Part shown: positions 35,254 through 44,213 of the stretch, in pieces
Position numbering within the stretch: position 1 is the stretch's first letter
Layout: every line of letters begins with the position of its first letter
NCBI GenBank assembly: GCA_009836625.1
Contig: VXVC01000007.1
Span: forward strand, 559,807-623,806
DNA length: 64,000 bases
Source of the DNA: Holophagales bacterium
GTDB lineage: Bacteria; Acidobacteriota; Thermoanaerobaculia; Multivoradales; Multivoraceae
Direction: 5' to 3'
Made by a program: the position numbers and the translations under genes
The notes under the pieces: model-generated
Databases searched by the model: none
Told to the model about the DNA's origin: nothing
What the model saw: only the letters and a program-made list of their open reading frames with translations

Positions 35254-36311
35254 GACTCCTCGGCCTTTTCCTCGTCGTTGCCGCCGGCCCGGGCTTCGCG
35301 CAGTCCGCGCCTCCCGGTCAGTGCATCCCCGAGGGTGCGAACCCGCCCATGCCGAAGAGGGCCCGCGCCTACGCGGCGATGTGCGAGCCGCACCTGGGCG
35401 TGGCGCCCATCGTCGACTGCGGGCAGGGCGCGCGTATCCGCATCCGGCAGGACGGCCGGGAGATCTTCGAGGACCCGGGGCTCCACGCTTGCGACGACGG
35501 CAGTCTCCAGATCGGCGACTGCATGCCCGGTTCGAGCCTCCAGCGCTACGAGGGCAGGAACGCCGACGGCACGCCCCGGCCCGAGGTCGTCTGGGTGAGT
35601 TTCTGCCGCCACGACGGCCGTGACGACGTCTTCAACGTCGACATCGGCGACTCGGTCCAGATGATCGGCTACAACTACGACACTGGCGCCACGTGCTTCT
35701 TCGAGTCCGGCGACAACAGCCCCTGGACCCACATCGGCGAGAACAACCGGCTGCTCGGCGTGCTGCCCGGCCCCGACGACCCGGACTTCGACGACGCCTA
35801 CATGCCCGCCGGAGACATCCAGTGCGTCCGCTGCCACCAGGCGGACCCGTTCATCCACAACCCGTGGATCAAGTCCGCGCGGCTTCCCGAGAACCCGCGC
35901 CAGCCGGTCGTCCCGGTCCTGCCCGGACCGAACCCGCCCTACTACGTCGTGGGCGCGCCTACGTGGGACATGCGGACGATCCACATCGAGGGCAACGGCT
36001 GCCTCGGCTGCCACCGGATCGCCATGGAGACGCTGGAGGAGTTCACGGGCGACTTCTGGGACCCGAACGAGCACATGCCGCCGCACGATCCGGGCTCACT
36101 GGCCGCCGACCTCGAGGCGCTGGAGCAATGCTGGGCCGACGGCCCGGAGAACACGCCCGGCTGCGACTGGGTGATCCCGCCGGCCGGCGAATGCGCCGGA
36201 GGTGTGGCGGGGCCGGACTATCCGCATGCTGCGGAGAGGTTCAACCGCGGTCCGAAGAGCGCACCGCATAGTTCCGGCAAGCGCTGGATGAAGCAAGGCG
36301 CCGCCCAGTAG
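35250..36311 (+). CDS. Exported diheme c-type cytochrome-like protein
   Basis: 353-residue exported protein. A short signal peptide (~1-18, ending GFAQ) precedes a mature part with two CxxCH motifs, CVRCH (~194) and CLGCH (~252), so two covalent hemes are expected in the periplasm. Additional Cys occur outside these motifs. The GTG start overlaps the TauD stop (GTGA), which couples the two. I know of no characterised family with this layout. Electron transfer to a terminal acceptor is the simplest guess. It ends 10 bp before the convergent CRTAC1 gene. Confidence 0.78.
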   Translation: MRLLGLFLVVAAGPGFAQSAPPGQCIPEGANPPMPKRARAYAAMCEPHLGVAPIVDCGQGARIRIRQDGREIFEDPGLHACDDGSLQIGDCMPGSSLQRYEGRNADGTPRPEVVWVSFCRHDGRDDVFNVDIGDSVQMIGYNYDTGATCFFESGDNSPWTHIGENNRLLGVLPGPDDPDFDDAYMPAGDIQCVRCHQADPFIHNPWIKSARLPENPRQPVVPVLPGPNPPYYVVGAPTWDMRTIHIEGNGCLGCHRIAMETLEEFTGDFWDPNEHMPPHDPGSLAADLEALEQCWADGPENTPGCDWVIPPAGECAGGVAGPDYPHAAERFNRGPKSAPHSSGKRWMKQGAAQ

Positions 36312-36320
36312 GGCGATCCA

Positions 36321-38003
36321 CTAGTCCTGCCCGGCTGCCTGCGCCACCACCAGCACCTGGTCGGCGGCGACGTTCTCGCGCTCCGTGGTCGATCCGTCCG
36401 GCCAGGTCACGACCACGGAGTCGACCGTGGTGGCGTCGCCCAGGCCGAAGTGCTGGCGGAAGTCGTCCTGGGACAGGTAGCTGGTGCCGCTGCGGATGTT
36501 CCGGATCTGCCTGCGTCCATCAGCCGTCACCCGAATCACCGCGCCAATCGCGTCGGTGTTCTTGCCGGCCCCGACTAGCCGCACCTGCAGCCAGTGGCCG
36601 CCGCCGGCCTCGTTGCGCAACACCATCGGCGAACCGTCGAGGTCGTTGATCACCAGGTCCACCCGGCCGTCGTTGTCGAGGTCGCCCATCGCCAGACCGC
36701 GGCTGACCGTCTGTTCGAGGAAAGCAGGACCTCCTCGCTCGGCCACCTCTTCGAACGTGCCGTCGCCCAGGTTGCGATAGAGCAGCTTGCGCTGGCGGTA
36801 GCCAGCCGAGGCGCCGAGCCGGGCGCCGTCGAGCTGGGGATAGACGTGGCCGTTCACCACGACCAGGTCCTCCCAGCCGTCGTGGTCGTAGTCGAAGAAC
36901 GCGGTTCCCCAGCCGACGTAAGGCAGGCTCGACGCGCCCGTCCTCGACCGGAAGGAGGCGTCGCTCGAGTAGTCGCCTTCGTTGCGGTAGAGCGCGTTGT
37001 ACTCCTCGGCGAAGTTGCTGACGAACAGGCTCAGCCGGCCGCTGCCGTCGTAGTCGCCGACCGCGACGCCCATGCCTCCCTGCTCGCCGCCGTCCTCGCT
37101 CACCGCGACGCCCATGAAGAACCCCGACTCCTCGAAGGTGCCGTCCTTCCGGTTCATGTAGAGGTAGTTGGGCGTCGAGTCGTTGGCGACGTAGAGGTCG
37201 AGCCAGCCGTCGTCGTCCATGTCGACCCAGGCGATGCCGAGGCCGAAGTAGCCGTCCGGGTCCCGAACCCCCGCCTCCTCGCCGACTTCGGTGAAGGCGC
37301 CGTCCGCTTCCTGGCGGAACAGGAGGTCGGAGGTGCCGGGCAGGCCGCGAGGTCCGCACTGGACGGAGACGCCGCGGTACTGGCAGGTCTTGTCGCTGCC
37401 GAACTCCGGCAGGTTGTCGAGATCGAACTCCACGTAGCGGCTCACGAACAGGTCGAGATCGCCGTCGCGGTCGTAGTCGGCGAAGCCGCAGCCGGTCGAC
37501 CAGCCCGAAGCCGCGACGCCAAGCTCCGCCGCCACGTCGGTGAACGTGTCTTCGCCCGAGTTGCGGTAGAGCCGGTTCCGGCCGATCCCGGTCACGTAGA
37601 GGTCCTGCCAGCCGTCGCCGTCGACGTCCGCGATGCACAGGCCCATTCCCCAGCCGGGATGGGCGACTCCGGCCTCGGCGGCGATGTCGCGGAACGTGCC
37701 GTCGCCGAGGTTGCGGTAGAGCGCGCTGTGCGACGACTCCGCGTCGTTCGCGGTGTCGACCGTCAGGGAGTTGACGAAGTAGATGTCGAGCAGGCCGTCG
37801 CGGTCGAGGTCGAAGAGCCCGACGCCACCGCTCATCGACTCGACGATGTACTTCTTCTCGGGCGCGGAGTTGTGGCGGAAAACGATGCCGGTCGACTCGG
37901 TGATGTCGCGAAACAGCAGCGCGTCGCCGGCGCCCTGGGCGAACGTGGACATGGGCCAAGACAGCAGCCACGCCAGCAGCAATCGCCGCGGCGCTCCGCT
38001 CAT
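36321..38003 (-). CDS. CRTAC1 family exported protein (FG-GAP/VCBS repeats + ASPIC/UnbV domain)
   Basis: 560 residues. After a signal peptide (to ~22) come several FG-GAP/VCBS beta-propeller blades with the calcium-binding DxDxDG loops (DLDRDGLLDIY, DVDGDGWQDLY, DYDRDGDLDLF, DMDDDGWLDLY). The C-terminal domain (QVRLVGAGKNTDAIGAVI then VVTWPDGSTTERE) is ASPIC/UnbV. Proteins of this type are abundant in planctomycetes, acidobacteria and myxobacteria and are poorly understood. The ATG overlaps the TPR gene stop (ATGA). It is last in a coupled VWFA-TPR-TPR-CRTAC1 run. Confidence 0.9.
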   Translation of the reverse strand: MSGAPRRLLLAWLLSWPMSTFAQGAGDALLFRDITESTGIVFRHNSAPEKKYIVESMSGGVGLFDLDRDGLLDIYFVNSLTVDTANDAESSHSALYRNLGDGTFRDIAAEAGVAHPGWGMGLCIADVDGDGWQDLYVTGIGRNRLYRNSGEDTFTDVAAELGVAASGWSTGCGFADYDRDGDLDLFVSRYVEFDLDNLPEFGSDKTCQYRGVSVQCGPRGLPGTSDLLFRQEADGAFTEVGEEAGVRDPDGYFGLGIAWVDMDDDGWLDLYVANDSTPNYLYMNRKDGTFEESGFFMGVAVSEDGGEQGGMGVAVGDYDGSGRLSLFVSNFAEEYNALYRNEGDYSSDASFRSRTGASSLPYVGWGTAFFDYDHDGWEDLVVVNGHVYPQLDGARLGASAGYRQRKLLYRNLGDGTFEEVAERGGPAFLEQTVSRGLAMGDLDNDGRVDLVINDLDGSPMVLRNEAGGGHWLQVRLVGAGKNTDAIGAVIRVTADGRRQIRNIRSGTSYLSQDDFRQHFGLGDATTVDSVVVTWPDGSTTERENVAADQVLVVAQAAGQD

Positions 38004-38932
38004 CGCTCGGTCCTCGAGCCCAGTGGCGGCTGGGCGCGCAGACGCTCGATGTGCCCTTCGATCGCGGCCTGAGCCTCCCGGGAACGCTGCAGGTGGCGCT
38101 CCGCTCCCTCGCGGTCGCCAAGGCGGGCCAGGGCGAGGCTGAGCTGGTAGTGCCCCTTGATCGAATCCGGCTCGGCAGCGACCGCTCGCGTGAGCGCTTC
38201 CCGGGCCGCCTCGAAACGACCATCCTTCAACCGGGCCGTTCCGATCGTCACCAGCGCCGTCGGGTGATCGGGATTGACCGCCAGGGCCCGCTCCGCGAGC
38301 CGGGTCGCTTCGGCCAGCATGCCGAGCCCCTCGACGGTCTCCGACATGGCGGCCAGCGCCTCGACGTTGTCGGGCTCCAGTCGCAGCGCCGTGGCCAGGG
38401 CTTCCCGCGCCTCGTCGAAGCGGTCCACCCGGTTGAGGGCCAGGCCGAGGGCGATGTGCGTCAGGGCGCGGCTCCGGTCGAGAGCCGCCGCGTCGAACAG
38501 CGCCTCGGCGGCCTCCGCCATCTCGCCGACCTGCATCCGGGCCACGCCGAGCAGATAGGCGTACTCCGCCTCCCCGGGGTGCATCCGCGCCAGCGGCTCG
38601 AGCGCCAGGGTCGCCTGGATCGGGTTGCCCCGGGCGAGCGAGAAGCGCGCGTAGGCGTTCAGGACGTCCTCGGAGTTGGGGGCCAGGGCGATGGCCCGAC
38701 CGAGCGCCTCGGCGGCCGCGTCGCCTTCGTTCCGCGAGGCAAGGGCGCGGGCCTGGTCGAGCAGGCCGCGGACCGACTCCGTCGTCGCGGCTTCGGGCTG
38801 GGCGCCGAGGGTGGCCGGCAAGAGGAGCAGCGGGATCAGCGCCGCCGCAAGAGGAGCCGGCCTGCGGCCGGCGCGTCTTCCGGCCGCCTTCGGCGGCAGC
38901 GGGTCAGAAGACCCGCGCACCCAGCTGTTCAC
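38000..38932 (-). CDS. Secreted TPR-repeat protein with repeat-derived N-terminus
   Basis: 310 residues. The N-terminal ~17 residues (SWVRGSSDPLPPKAAGR) are encoded by the dispersed triple-hairpin repeat. A hydrophobic helix (~28-42) follows, ending TLGAQ, so export is likely. Residues ~55-300 are about seven TPR units (e.g. AAEALGRAIALAPNSEDVL, ALATALRLEPDNVEALAAM). The GTG start overlaps the previous stop (GTGA), supporting it; a GTG four codons later is an alternative. TPR proteins mediate protein contacts. It probably works with the neighbouring TPR, VWFA and CRTAC1 proteins. Confidence 0.85.
   Translation of the reverse strand: MNSWVRGSSDPLPPKAAGRRAGRRPAPLAAALIPLLLLPATLGAQPEAATTESVRGLLDQARALASRNEGDAAAEALGRAIALAPNSEDVLNAYARFSLARGNPIQATLALEPLARMHPGEAEYAYLLGVARMQVGEMAEAAEALFDAAALDRSRALTHIALGLALNRVDRFDEAREALATALRLEPDNVEALAAMSETVEGLGMLAEATRLAERALAVNPDHPTALVTIGTARLKDGRFEAAREALTRAVAAEPDSIKGHYQLSLALARLGDREGAERHLQRSREAQAAIEGHIERLRAQPPLGSRTER
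38856..38923. repeat. Triple-hairpin dispersed repeat, copy 1
   Basis: Plus-strand order: hairpin A (GCCGGCC-TGC-GGCCGGC, 38856-38872), CGTCTTCCG linker, hairpin B (GCCGCC-TTC-GGCGGC, 38883-38897), hairpin C (GCGGGTC-AGAA-GACCCGC, 38899-38916), then GCACCCA. It lies at the very 5' end of the TPR gene, whose leader it encodes on the minus strand. No T-run follows any hairpin, so it is not a classical terminator. Confidence 0.85.
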
Positions 38933-41220
38933 TGGTCCGACCTCCCCTTGAGTCTCTGGAAGATCTCGAACTGCTCCCGCGCCTTCTCCCGATCGCCGAG
39001 CTTCTGGTACGCCTGACCGAGCTGGTTGCGGATGTTGGGATCCTCCGGCGCCAGTTCCGCCGCCGCCAGCAACTGCGCGGCCGCCTCGGCAACGCGGCCG
39101 TCCTCGAGCAGAATCTTGCCGCGGAGGTAGCCGGCATCGGCGAAGTCGGGTTCCGCGGCGAGGACCAGCTCCACCTCGCGCAACGCGGCCTGGGGCTGGT
39201 TGTCGAGTTCGAGGACGGTCGCCAGGACGTAGCGCGACCGGTGGTCGACGGGATGGGCGGCGAGTTCGGCACGCAGCGCGGCGCCGGCCTCCTCGAGGCG
39301 CCCCTGGCGGAGATAGATGTTCCCGAGCGTGGCGTGCGCCTCGGCGACGCCGGGCCGAAGTTCGACGGCCCGTTCGAGGTGCTCCACCGCCGCGTCGAAG
39401 TCGCCCTCCTGCGCCGCCGCCTGGCCGAGCAGCACGTTCAGCTCGGGCCAGTCGGCGTGCTCGGCGAGCAGCCGGTCGAAGATCGGCCGCGCCTCGCCGG
39501 TCCGGTCGCTCCGGACCAGGGCCAGGCCGTAGGCGTACTGGAGCGAACGGTCGGCGGCGCGGGCCGGATCGGTGGCCAGAAGCTCGGCCGCGCGATCGTA
39601 GACCTCGGCGTTGAGCCAGGCCAGCGCGAGCATCCGCCGCAGCGCCGGATCGCCGGGCGTTCCCTCCAGCGCCTTCGACAGCGGCGATGTCGCCTGTTCG
39701 AAGTGGCCCGCATTGAAGCGGGCGACACCCAGCGAGTACTGGACCCTCGGGAAGTCCGGATCGACCGAGGCAGCCTGCTCGAAATGACCCGCGGCCCGGG
39801 GGAAACGCCGGGCCTGCGTCGCCATGACGCCGAGGTTGAACGAGGCACGGGCCAAAGTCGTTCGCGCCGTTCGAACGAGCTGCTCGCGAACCTCGGGGGA
39901 AAGGCCGGAGACCGGCGTCTCGCTGAAGACGGACAGCCCGACGACCCCGGCGGACGGCTCCTTGCCGTGCCCGTCCAGGTAGTTCGACATTCGATCGCGC
40001 GAAGTCTGGGCCAGGGCCACCGAGAAGCGCTCGGCGGCCTCGAAATGAGGCACCGCCCGCGCCTCGTCGCCGCTGCGGCGGAGGGCCAGAGCGAGCTGGT
40101 AGTGGAGGCTCTCCATCTGGTTGGCGTTGAACGAGCCGCCGTACCCGCCTTCCGCCAGATCGATCGCGCTCTCGAGCGCGGTCGCCGCTTCCCGCGGCCG
40201 GTCGAGTCCAAGTAGAGCCCGGCCCAGATGATGCAGGGCGTTGGGTCGGGTGGCCACCGATTCCACCGCGATCTCCAGGGAGGCCAGCGCCTCCTCGAAG
40301 CGCCGGGCATCGACCAGGACCATTCCCAGATAGAGCGAGTTCACCGGATCCTCGGGCGAGATGCGGCGCTCCTCCTTGAAGTGGTCGATCGCCTCCTCGA
40401 CGGCGCCCCGGCCCCGGTCCAGGAGCTCCACGGTCCCCAGATAGAAGCGGGCCCGCGGCACCCGCGGTTCCTGCTCGATGGCCCGTTCGAGCGCCCCGCG
40501 GGCCCGCTCGTACTCGCCGTAGTCGCGATAGGTCCTGCCGATCAGAATCCAGGTCTGCGGAATCGGACGCTCCTCGGCCACCTCCCGGAAGAGCTTCTCG
40601 GCGGACTCCGAACGCTCAAGCCGCAGGTAGCCGCTGGCGAGCGCGAAGCGCGTCTCCACGTCTTCAGGCATCGATTGGGCGGCCCCTTCCAGTTGCTGCA
40701 CCGCCAGCTCCGGCTGGCCGGTCGCGTTGAAGGCCCGGGCGAGCAGCCGCACGGCACGACCGTCTCCCGAGCTTCGCGCGAGCAGCCGCAGCAGCACCTC
40801 CACGGCACCGTCAGGATCGCCGCGCTCGAGCGCGAGCTCGGCGAGGGCGAGCAGAGGACGCCGCGCTTCGAGCGCCGAAACCAGCGCCCGCTCGTAGGCT
40901 GCCTGCGCCTCGGCCGGAGCGCCGCCGGCGCGGTAGAGGTCACCGAGCAGCAGCCAGCCTTCCAGCAGCGCCTCCCGGTACCAACTCTCGGCCGCCTGCG
41001 GTTCGTCCCGGCGCAGCATGGTCTCGGCCTCGGTCAGGGCACGCCGCATGGCGGCGTCCGGCGGCTGCTCATCCTGGGGCTGCGTCGCCGCCGGCAGCCC
41101 GGCGGCCAGGGCCAGGGCGAGAGCGCCGAAGCGGAGCCGGCCTGACGGCCGGCGCGTTCTTCCCGCCGCCTTCGGCGGCAGCGGGTCAGAAGACCCGCGC
41201 ACCAACCGGCCGCCAACCAC
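38929..41220 (-). CDS. Large secreted TPR-repeat protein with repeat-derived N-terminus
   Basis: 763 residues, mostly TPR units (roughly 15-18), e.g. AEAQAAYERALVSALEA, ERARGALERAIEQEPRVPRAR and DAAVEHLERAVELRPGVAEAH. The N-terminus LVRGSSDPLPPKAAGR is encoded by repeat copy 2. A hydrophobic helix (~28-44) then gives an export signal. The GTG start at 41220 is 11 bp after the VWFA stop. An alternative GTG lies at the start of the repeat. It looks like a scaffold. The same leader is used by the next TPR gene, whose 5' end overlaps this stop. Confidence 0.85.
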   Translation of the reverse strand: MVGGRLVRGSSDPLPPKAAGRTRRPSGRLRFGALALALAAGLPAATQPQDEQPPDAAMRRALTEAETMLRRDEPQAAESWYREALLEGWLLLGDLYRAGGAPAEAQAAYERALVSALEARRPLLALAELALERGDPDGAVEVLLRLLARSSGDGRAVRLLARAFNATGQPELAVQQLEGAAQSMPEDVETRFALASGYLRLERSESAEKLFREVAEERPIPQTWILIGRTYRDYGEYERARGALERAIEQEPRVPRARFYLGTVELLDRGRGAVEEAIDHFKEERRISPEDPVNSLYLGMVLVDARRFEEALASLEIAVESVATRPNALHHLGRALLGLDRPREAATALESAIDLAEGGYGGSFNANQMESLHYQLALALRRSGDEARAVPHFEAAERFSVALAQTSRDRMSNYLDGHGKEPSAGVVGLSVFSETPVSGLSPEVREQLVRTARTTLARASFNLGVMATQARRFPRAAGHFEQAASVDPDFPRVQYSLGVARFNAGHFEQATSPLSKALEGTPGDPALRRMLALAWLNAEVYDRAAELLATDPARAADRSLQYAYGLALVRSDRTGEARPIFDRLLAEHADWPELNVLLGQAAAQEGDFDAAVEHLERAVELRPGVAEAHATLGNIYLRQGRLEEAGAALRAELAAHPVDHRSRYVLATVLELDNQPQAALREVELVLAAEPDFADAGYLRGKILLEDGRVAEAAAQLLAAAELAPEDPNIRNQLGQAYQKLGDREKAREQFEIFQRLKGRSDQ
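41136..41203. repeat. Triple-hairpin dispersed repeat, copy 2
   Basis: Hairpin A (GCCGGCC-TGAC-GGCCGGC, 41136-41153), linker, hairpin B (GCCGCC-TTC-GGCGGC, 41165-41179), hairpin C (GCGGGTC-AGAA-GACCCGC, 41181-41198), then GCACC. It is in the same orientation as copy 1 and lies at the start of the large TPR gene, encoding part of its N-terminus on the minus strand. Confidence 0.85.
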
Positions 41221-41231
41221 GGAGTCGGACC

Positions 41232-42998
41232 TCAGCGGTCGCCCCCGGCCCCCTCGCCCACGGCCAGGGTGGTCGAGACGAACGCGGTCTCGCGGGTGGC
41301 GTCGTCCCGGACGCCGACCGCGACCAGGTTGAGGCCATCGGGAATGTCGATGTTGAAGACCAGGTCGAGAAGACGCGTGTCGCGATCCGGCGGTGCTTCC
41401 ACCTGGAAGGTCTTCTCGTCCCTGACGACTCTCGAGGTTTCGGCATGCCGGCTGGCGACCTCCACCCTGATCTGCGCCATCTCCCTGTCCTCGAACGGCA
41501 GGAAGGCGACCCGCGCGGCCGGCACCATGACGTGGAGCGGCAACCGGCGCTGGCCGCCGCCGGCCGCGCGAACACGGCCCGCGCCCAGCCGGACGCCGAG
41601 CGGATTCTCGACCAGGCCCAGATAGAGCGCGCCGTCGAGCTGTTCGCTCATCCGCTGATCGGAACTCTTGTCGCGGTAGCCGCGGCGGTGACGGACCTGC
41701 AGGTTCCGGCCCCGGACCCGCACGCGGATCTGGTGCTCGCCGCGGTCGCCGCCGTGGGGCGGGCGGTACGCGAGAGAGTAGTAGCTCGCCATCTCGTTGG
41801 CGATCTGTTCGAGTTCGCCGTCGAACTGGTTGCGGTTGAAGATGGCGCGGCCGCCGGTCTCGTCGGCGAGCACGGCCATCCCCCCGCGCTCGGCCTCACG
41901 GATCGAGCTGTTGAACGGGTTCGCCCCCAGGAAATCGATCGACGACTGCTCGGCGGCGCTCAGGAACGTGGAGCGGAGGCCGCTCGTCTGGAGCGAGTAG
42001 ATCGTCACGCGGTTCGCGTTGGCGTGACGGGTCAGTTCGTGAAAGCCCGTGGACAGTTCCTCGACGGGCGCCTGCGAGCGGAACCGGTCACTAGCAGGGC
42101 ACAGACCGGTGATGAAGTCCTGCAGATCGGCGCCCGGAGTCCGTTCGAGCGAGTCGCTGATGTAGATCAACGTCTTGACGCCGGGCAGCGCGGCCAGGAA
42201 ACGCGCGGCCGTGGTGAGGTGATCAAGCGTGGCGGCGATCCGGTCGCGCCCGATGCGGGCCGAGTTCTCCACCTCGGTCAGCGCGCGGCGCACGAACCAC
42301 TCGCAGGGCGCCGGCGCCGACGTCCGGCGGCTGCTGCCCGAGGAAGCGAGCACTCTCGCGTCCTGCCAGAGCTGGTTCAGTCTCTGGACGGCGAGCCGCT
42401 TCGCCTGCTGCGACTGACCGCCCATTCCCGGCGAGGCCCCGATGCGTTCGAGCACGATGTCCAGCTCCTCGCGGCTGGAACCGAAGTAGGCCTCGGTGAT
42501 CAGGTCGCGGTTCTGGCGGAAGATGAGGACCCGCTCCGCGGGGAACTTCTCCTCGTCGAGGAACGCCCGCAGATCCTCGATCGCCTGTTTGCGGCTGGCC
42601 GGACCGAGATGGAGATCGTCGAAGTAGAGGACGAGATGCGCGGGTTCGGCCGGGCCGGCGCCCGCGGACGCCTCCTGAACGGGAGCTGGCGTCCGATCGC
42701 CGGGCTCGGCGGCCGTCCGGACGGCCACGGCATCGGTCACCTCGCTGAAGAACTCCACCGTGACCGGCCTTCCATCCTCCCGGACCTCGAAATCATCCAG
42801 GCTCAGACCGGTAACGGGCCGGCCCCGGTTGTCGCTGACCCAGACCTCGACGTTGACGAGCTGGACGTCGACGACTTCGCTGAAAGCGGGGCGATCGGCG
42901 TCCTGCGTCTGAGCCGGAGCGGCGACCGGCGAAAAGGCGGCGAGCACCACCGTCAGACACGTCGGGAGGAGGGCGCGGTCTGGACTGCCGGAAGTCAT
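41232..42998 (-). CDS. Secreted VWFA-related domain protein (acidobacterial type)
   Basis: 588 residues with a signal peptide (to ~30, ending APAQ). The N-terminal region holds VDVQLVNVEVWVSDNRGRPV and GLSLDDFEVREDGRPVTVEFF, the typical opening of TIGR03436-like VWFA-related proteins. The VWA domain follows with HLVLYFDDLHLG, a weakened DxSxS metal site (DDLHLG). A later GVKTLIYISDSLERTPG segment and EIRV-type beta repeats complete it. These proteins are frequent in acidobacteria and of unknown role. It is first of the coupled VWFA-TPR-TPR-CRTAC1 group and starts 15 bp after the MFS gene. Confidence 0.87.
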   Translation of the reverse strand: MTSGSPDRALLPTCLTVVLAAFSPVAAPAQTQDADRPAFSEVVDVQLVNVEVWVSDNRGRPVTGLSLDDFEVREDGRPVTVEFFSEVTDAVAVRTAAEPGDRTPAPVQEASAGAGPAEPAHLVLYFDDLHLGPASRKQAIEDLRAFLDEEKFPAERVLIFRQNRDLITEAYFGSSREELDIVLERIGASPGMGGQSQQAKRLAVQRLNQLWQDARVLASSGSSRRTSAPAPCEWFVRRALTEVENSARIGRDRIAATLDHLTTAARFLAALPGVKTLIYISDSLERTPGADLQDFITGLCPASDRFRSQAPVEELSTGFHELTRHANANRVTIYSLQTSGLRSTFLSAAEQSSIDFLGANPFNSSIREAERGGMAVLADETGGRAIFNRNQFDGELEQIANEMASYYSLAYRPPHGGDRGEHQIRVRVRGRNLQVRHRRGYRDKSSDQRMSEQLDGALYLGLVENPLGVRLGAGRVRAAGGGQRRLPLHVMVPAARVAFLPFEDREMAQIRVEVASRHAETSRVVRDEKTFQVEAPPDRDTRLLDLVFNIDIPDGLNLVAVGVRDDATRETAFVSTTLAVGEGAGGDR

Positions 42999-43013
42999 CG
43001 AATCAGTCTACTT

Positions 43014-44213
43014 TCAAGGTCGGACCTGATGTGGTGCGGCCGAGGCCGCGAGACGGTTCAGAAGGCCGAACAGAAGGGCGAGGAGGGTGAGCCCCGCGAT
43101 CGGCGCGACGAAGCCGGCGGCAAGCCGCTCGGCGCCACCGGCCAACCGGGCGGTCAGCCAGGGCAGGACGGCGCCCCCCGTGCCCGCGAGGGCGAACACC
43201 CAGCCGGTGGAGCGGGAGCGGGTCGAGGCGGTCAGTTCCGCCAGAAACGAGACGGTCAGCGGAAAGAGCGGAGCCAGCCCGGCGCCGACCGCGACCGCCG
43301 ACAGGGCCACGCCGGGCTGTGAGCCGCTGGTCAGAAGCCCGAGAAGGCCGGCCCCCGCGACGGCGAGCCCGCCACCGTAGAGCATGCGCTCGGACATCCG
43401 GCGCAGCAGGAGAGGAGCCACCACCCGGCCGCCCAGGAGCGCCGCCCAGAAGCCGGATCCGATCCAGAGCGACGTCGCCGAACGCGCCGGCTGGAACTCA
43501 TCGGCCAGACTGACGAGCCATCCTCCGACCGCGTTCTCGATGCCGACGTAGAGGAAGAGAATCGCCGCGACGACCGCGAGCGCCAGAACCGGCCCGCCCC
43601 GCGCCGCCGGCTGAGGCGAGGCGGCGGCCGCAGCGACATCGGCCCCGCCCTCCCGGCTACGTGGCGCTCGGACCAGAAACACCACGACCAGGCCGGCGGC
43701 CGCAGCGAGAGCCCAGAGCACCGCGTCACTGGAGGTTTCCCGCGGTCGAACCGCGAAGGCAAGCGGGCAGGCGACCGCACCGGCACCCCACACCAGGTTG
43801 AGCGACGAGAGCGCGGCCCCCCGCCGTGTCGGCTGCGCGTGCGCGACCCGGAGATTGGTTGCCGGGATCGCCAGACCGAGTCCCAACCCGATGGCGGCCA
43901 CCGGCGCCAGGGCGAGCGGCCAGCTCGCCATCGCCAGGGACGACAGACCGATGGCGATCAGCAGGTAGCCGACTACCAGACTGAGGCCCTGCCGGTAGCT
44001 GGAAAGAAGGGACCCGACGGCGCTGGCGAGGAACTGAGCGACGAAGAGCGGCGCCAACTCCGCCACCGGCAGGCTCCACTCCCGGGAGAGTTCAGGAAGC
44101 AGGGGACCGAGAAGGACCGTGACCACGCCGGTCAGCAGGAAACCCGTGTAGAGGGGCAACCGCACAGAGCTGGCGGAACCAACGTCGAGCGGAGTCCCGG
44201 ACGAATCAGGCAC
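43014..44213 (-). CDS. MFS transporter
   Basis: 399 residues with about 12 hydrophobic helices, e.g. LYTGFLLTGVVTVLLGPLLP near the N-terminus and YVGIENAVGGWLVSLADEF in the middle. The latter resembles the FucP/NanT-like or Bcr-type sugar and small-molecule porters. The GTG at 44213 overlaps the LacI stop by 8 nt and starts shortly before the first helix; the longer frame from 44297 adds only low-complexity residues. Being downstream of LacI, it may import the sugar sensed by that regulator. The substrate is unknown. Confidence 0.83.
   Translation of the reverse strand: MPDSSGTPLDVGSASSVRLPLYTGFLLTGVVTVLLGPLLPELSREWSLPVAELAPLFVAQFLASAVGSLLSSYRQGLSLVVGYLLIAIGLSSLAMASWPLALAPVAAIGLGLGLAIPATNLRVAHAQPTRRGAALSSLNLVWGAGAVACPLAFAVRPRETSSDAVLWALAAAAGLVVVFLVRAPRSREGGADVAAAAASPQPAARGGPVLALAVVAAILFLYVGIENAVGGWLVSLADEFQPARSATSLWIGSGFWAALLGGRVVAPLLLRRMSERMLYGGGLAVAGAGLLGLLTSGSQPGVALSAVAVGAGLAPLFPLTVSFLAELTASTRSRSTGWVFALAGTGGAVLPWLTARLAGGAERLAAGFVAPIAGLTLLALLFGLLNRLAASAAPHQVRP

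Noticed and set aside
38856..38923. Triple hairpins as Rho-independent terminators
   Set aside because: No T-run follows any hairpin in either direction, and two copies lie within apparent coding sequence.
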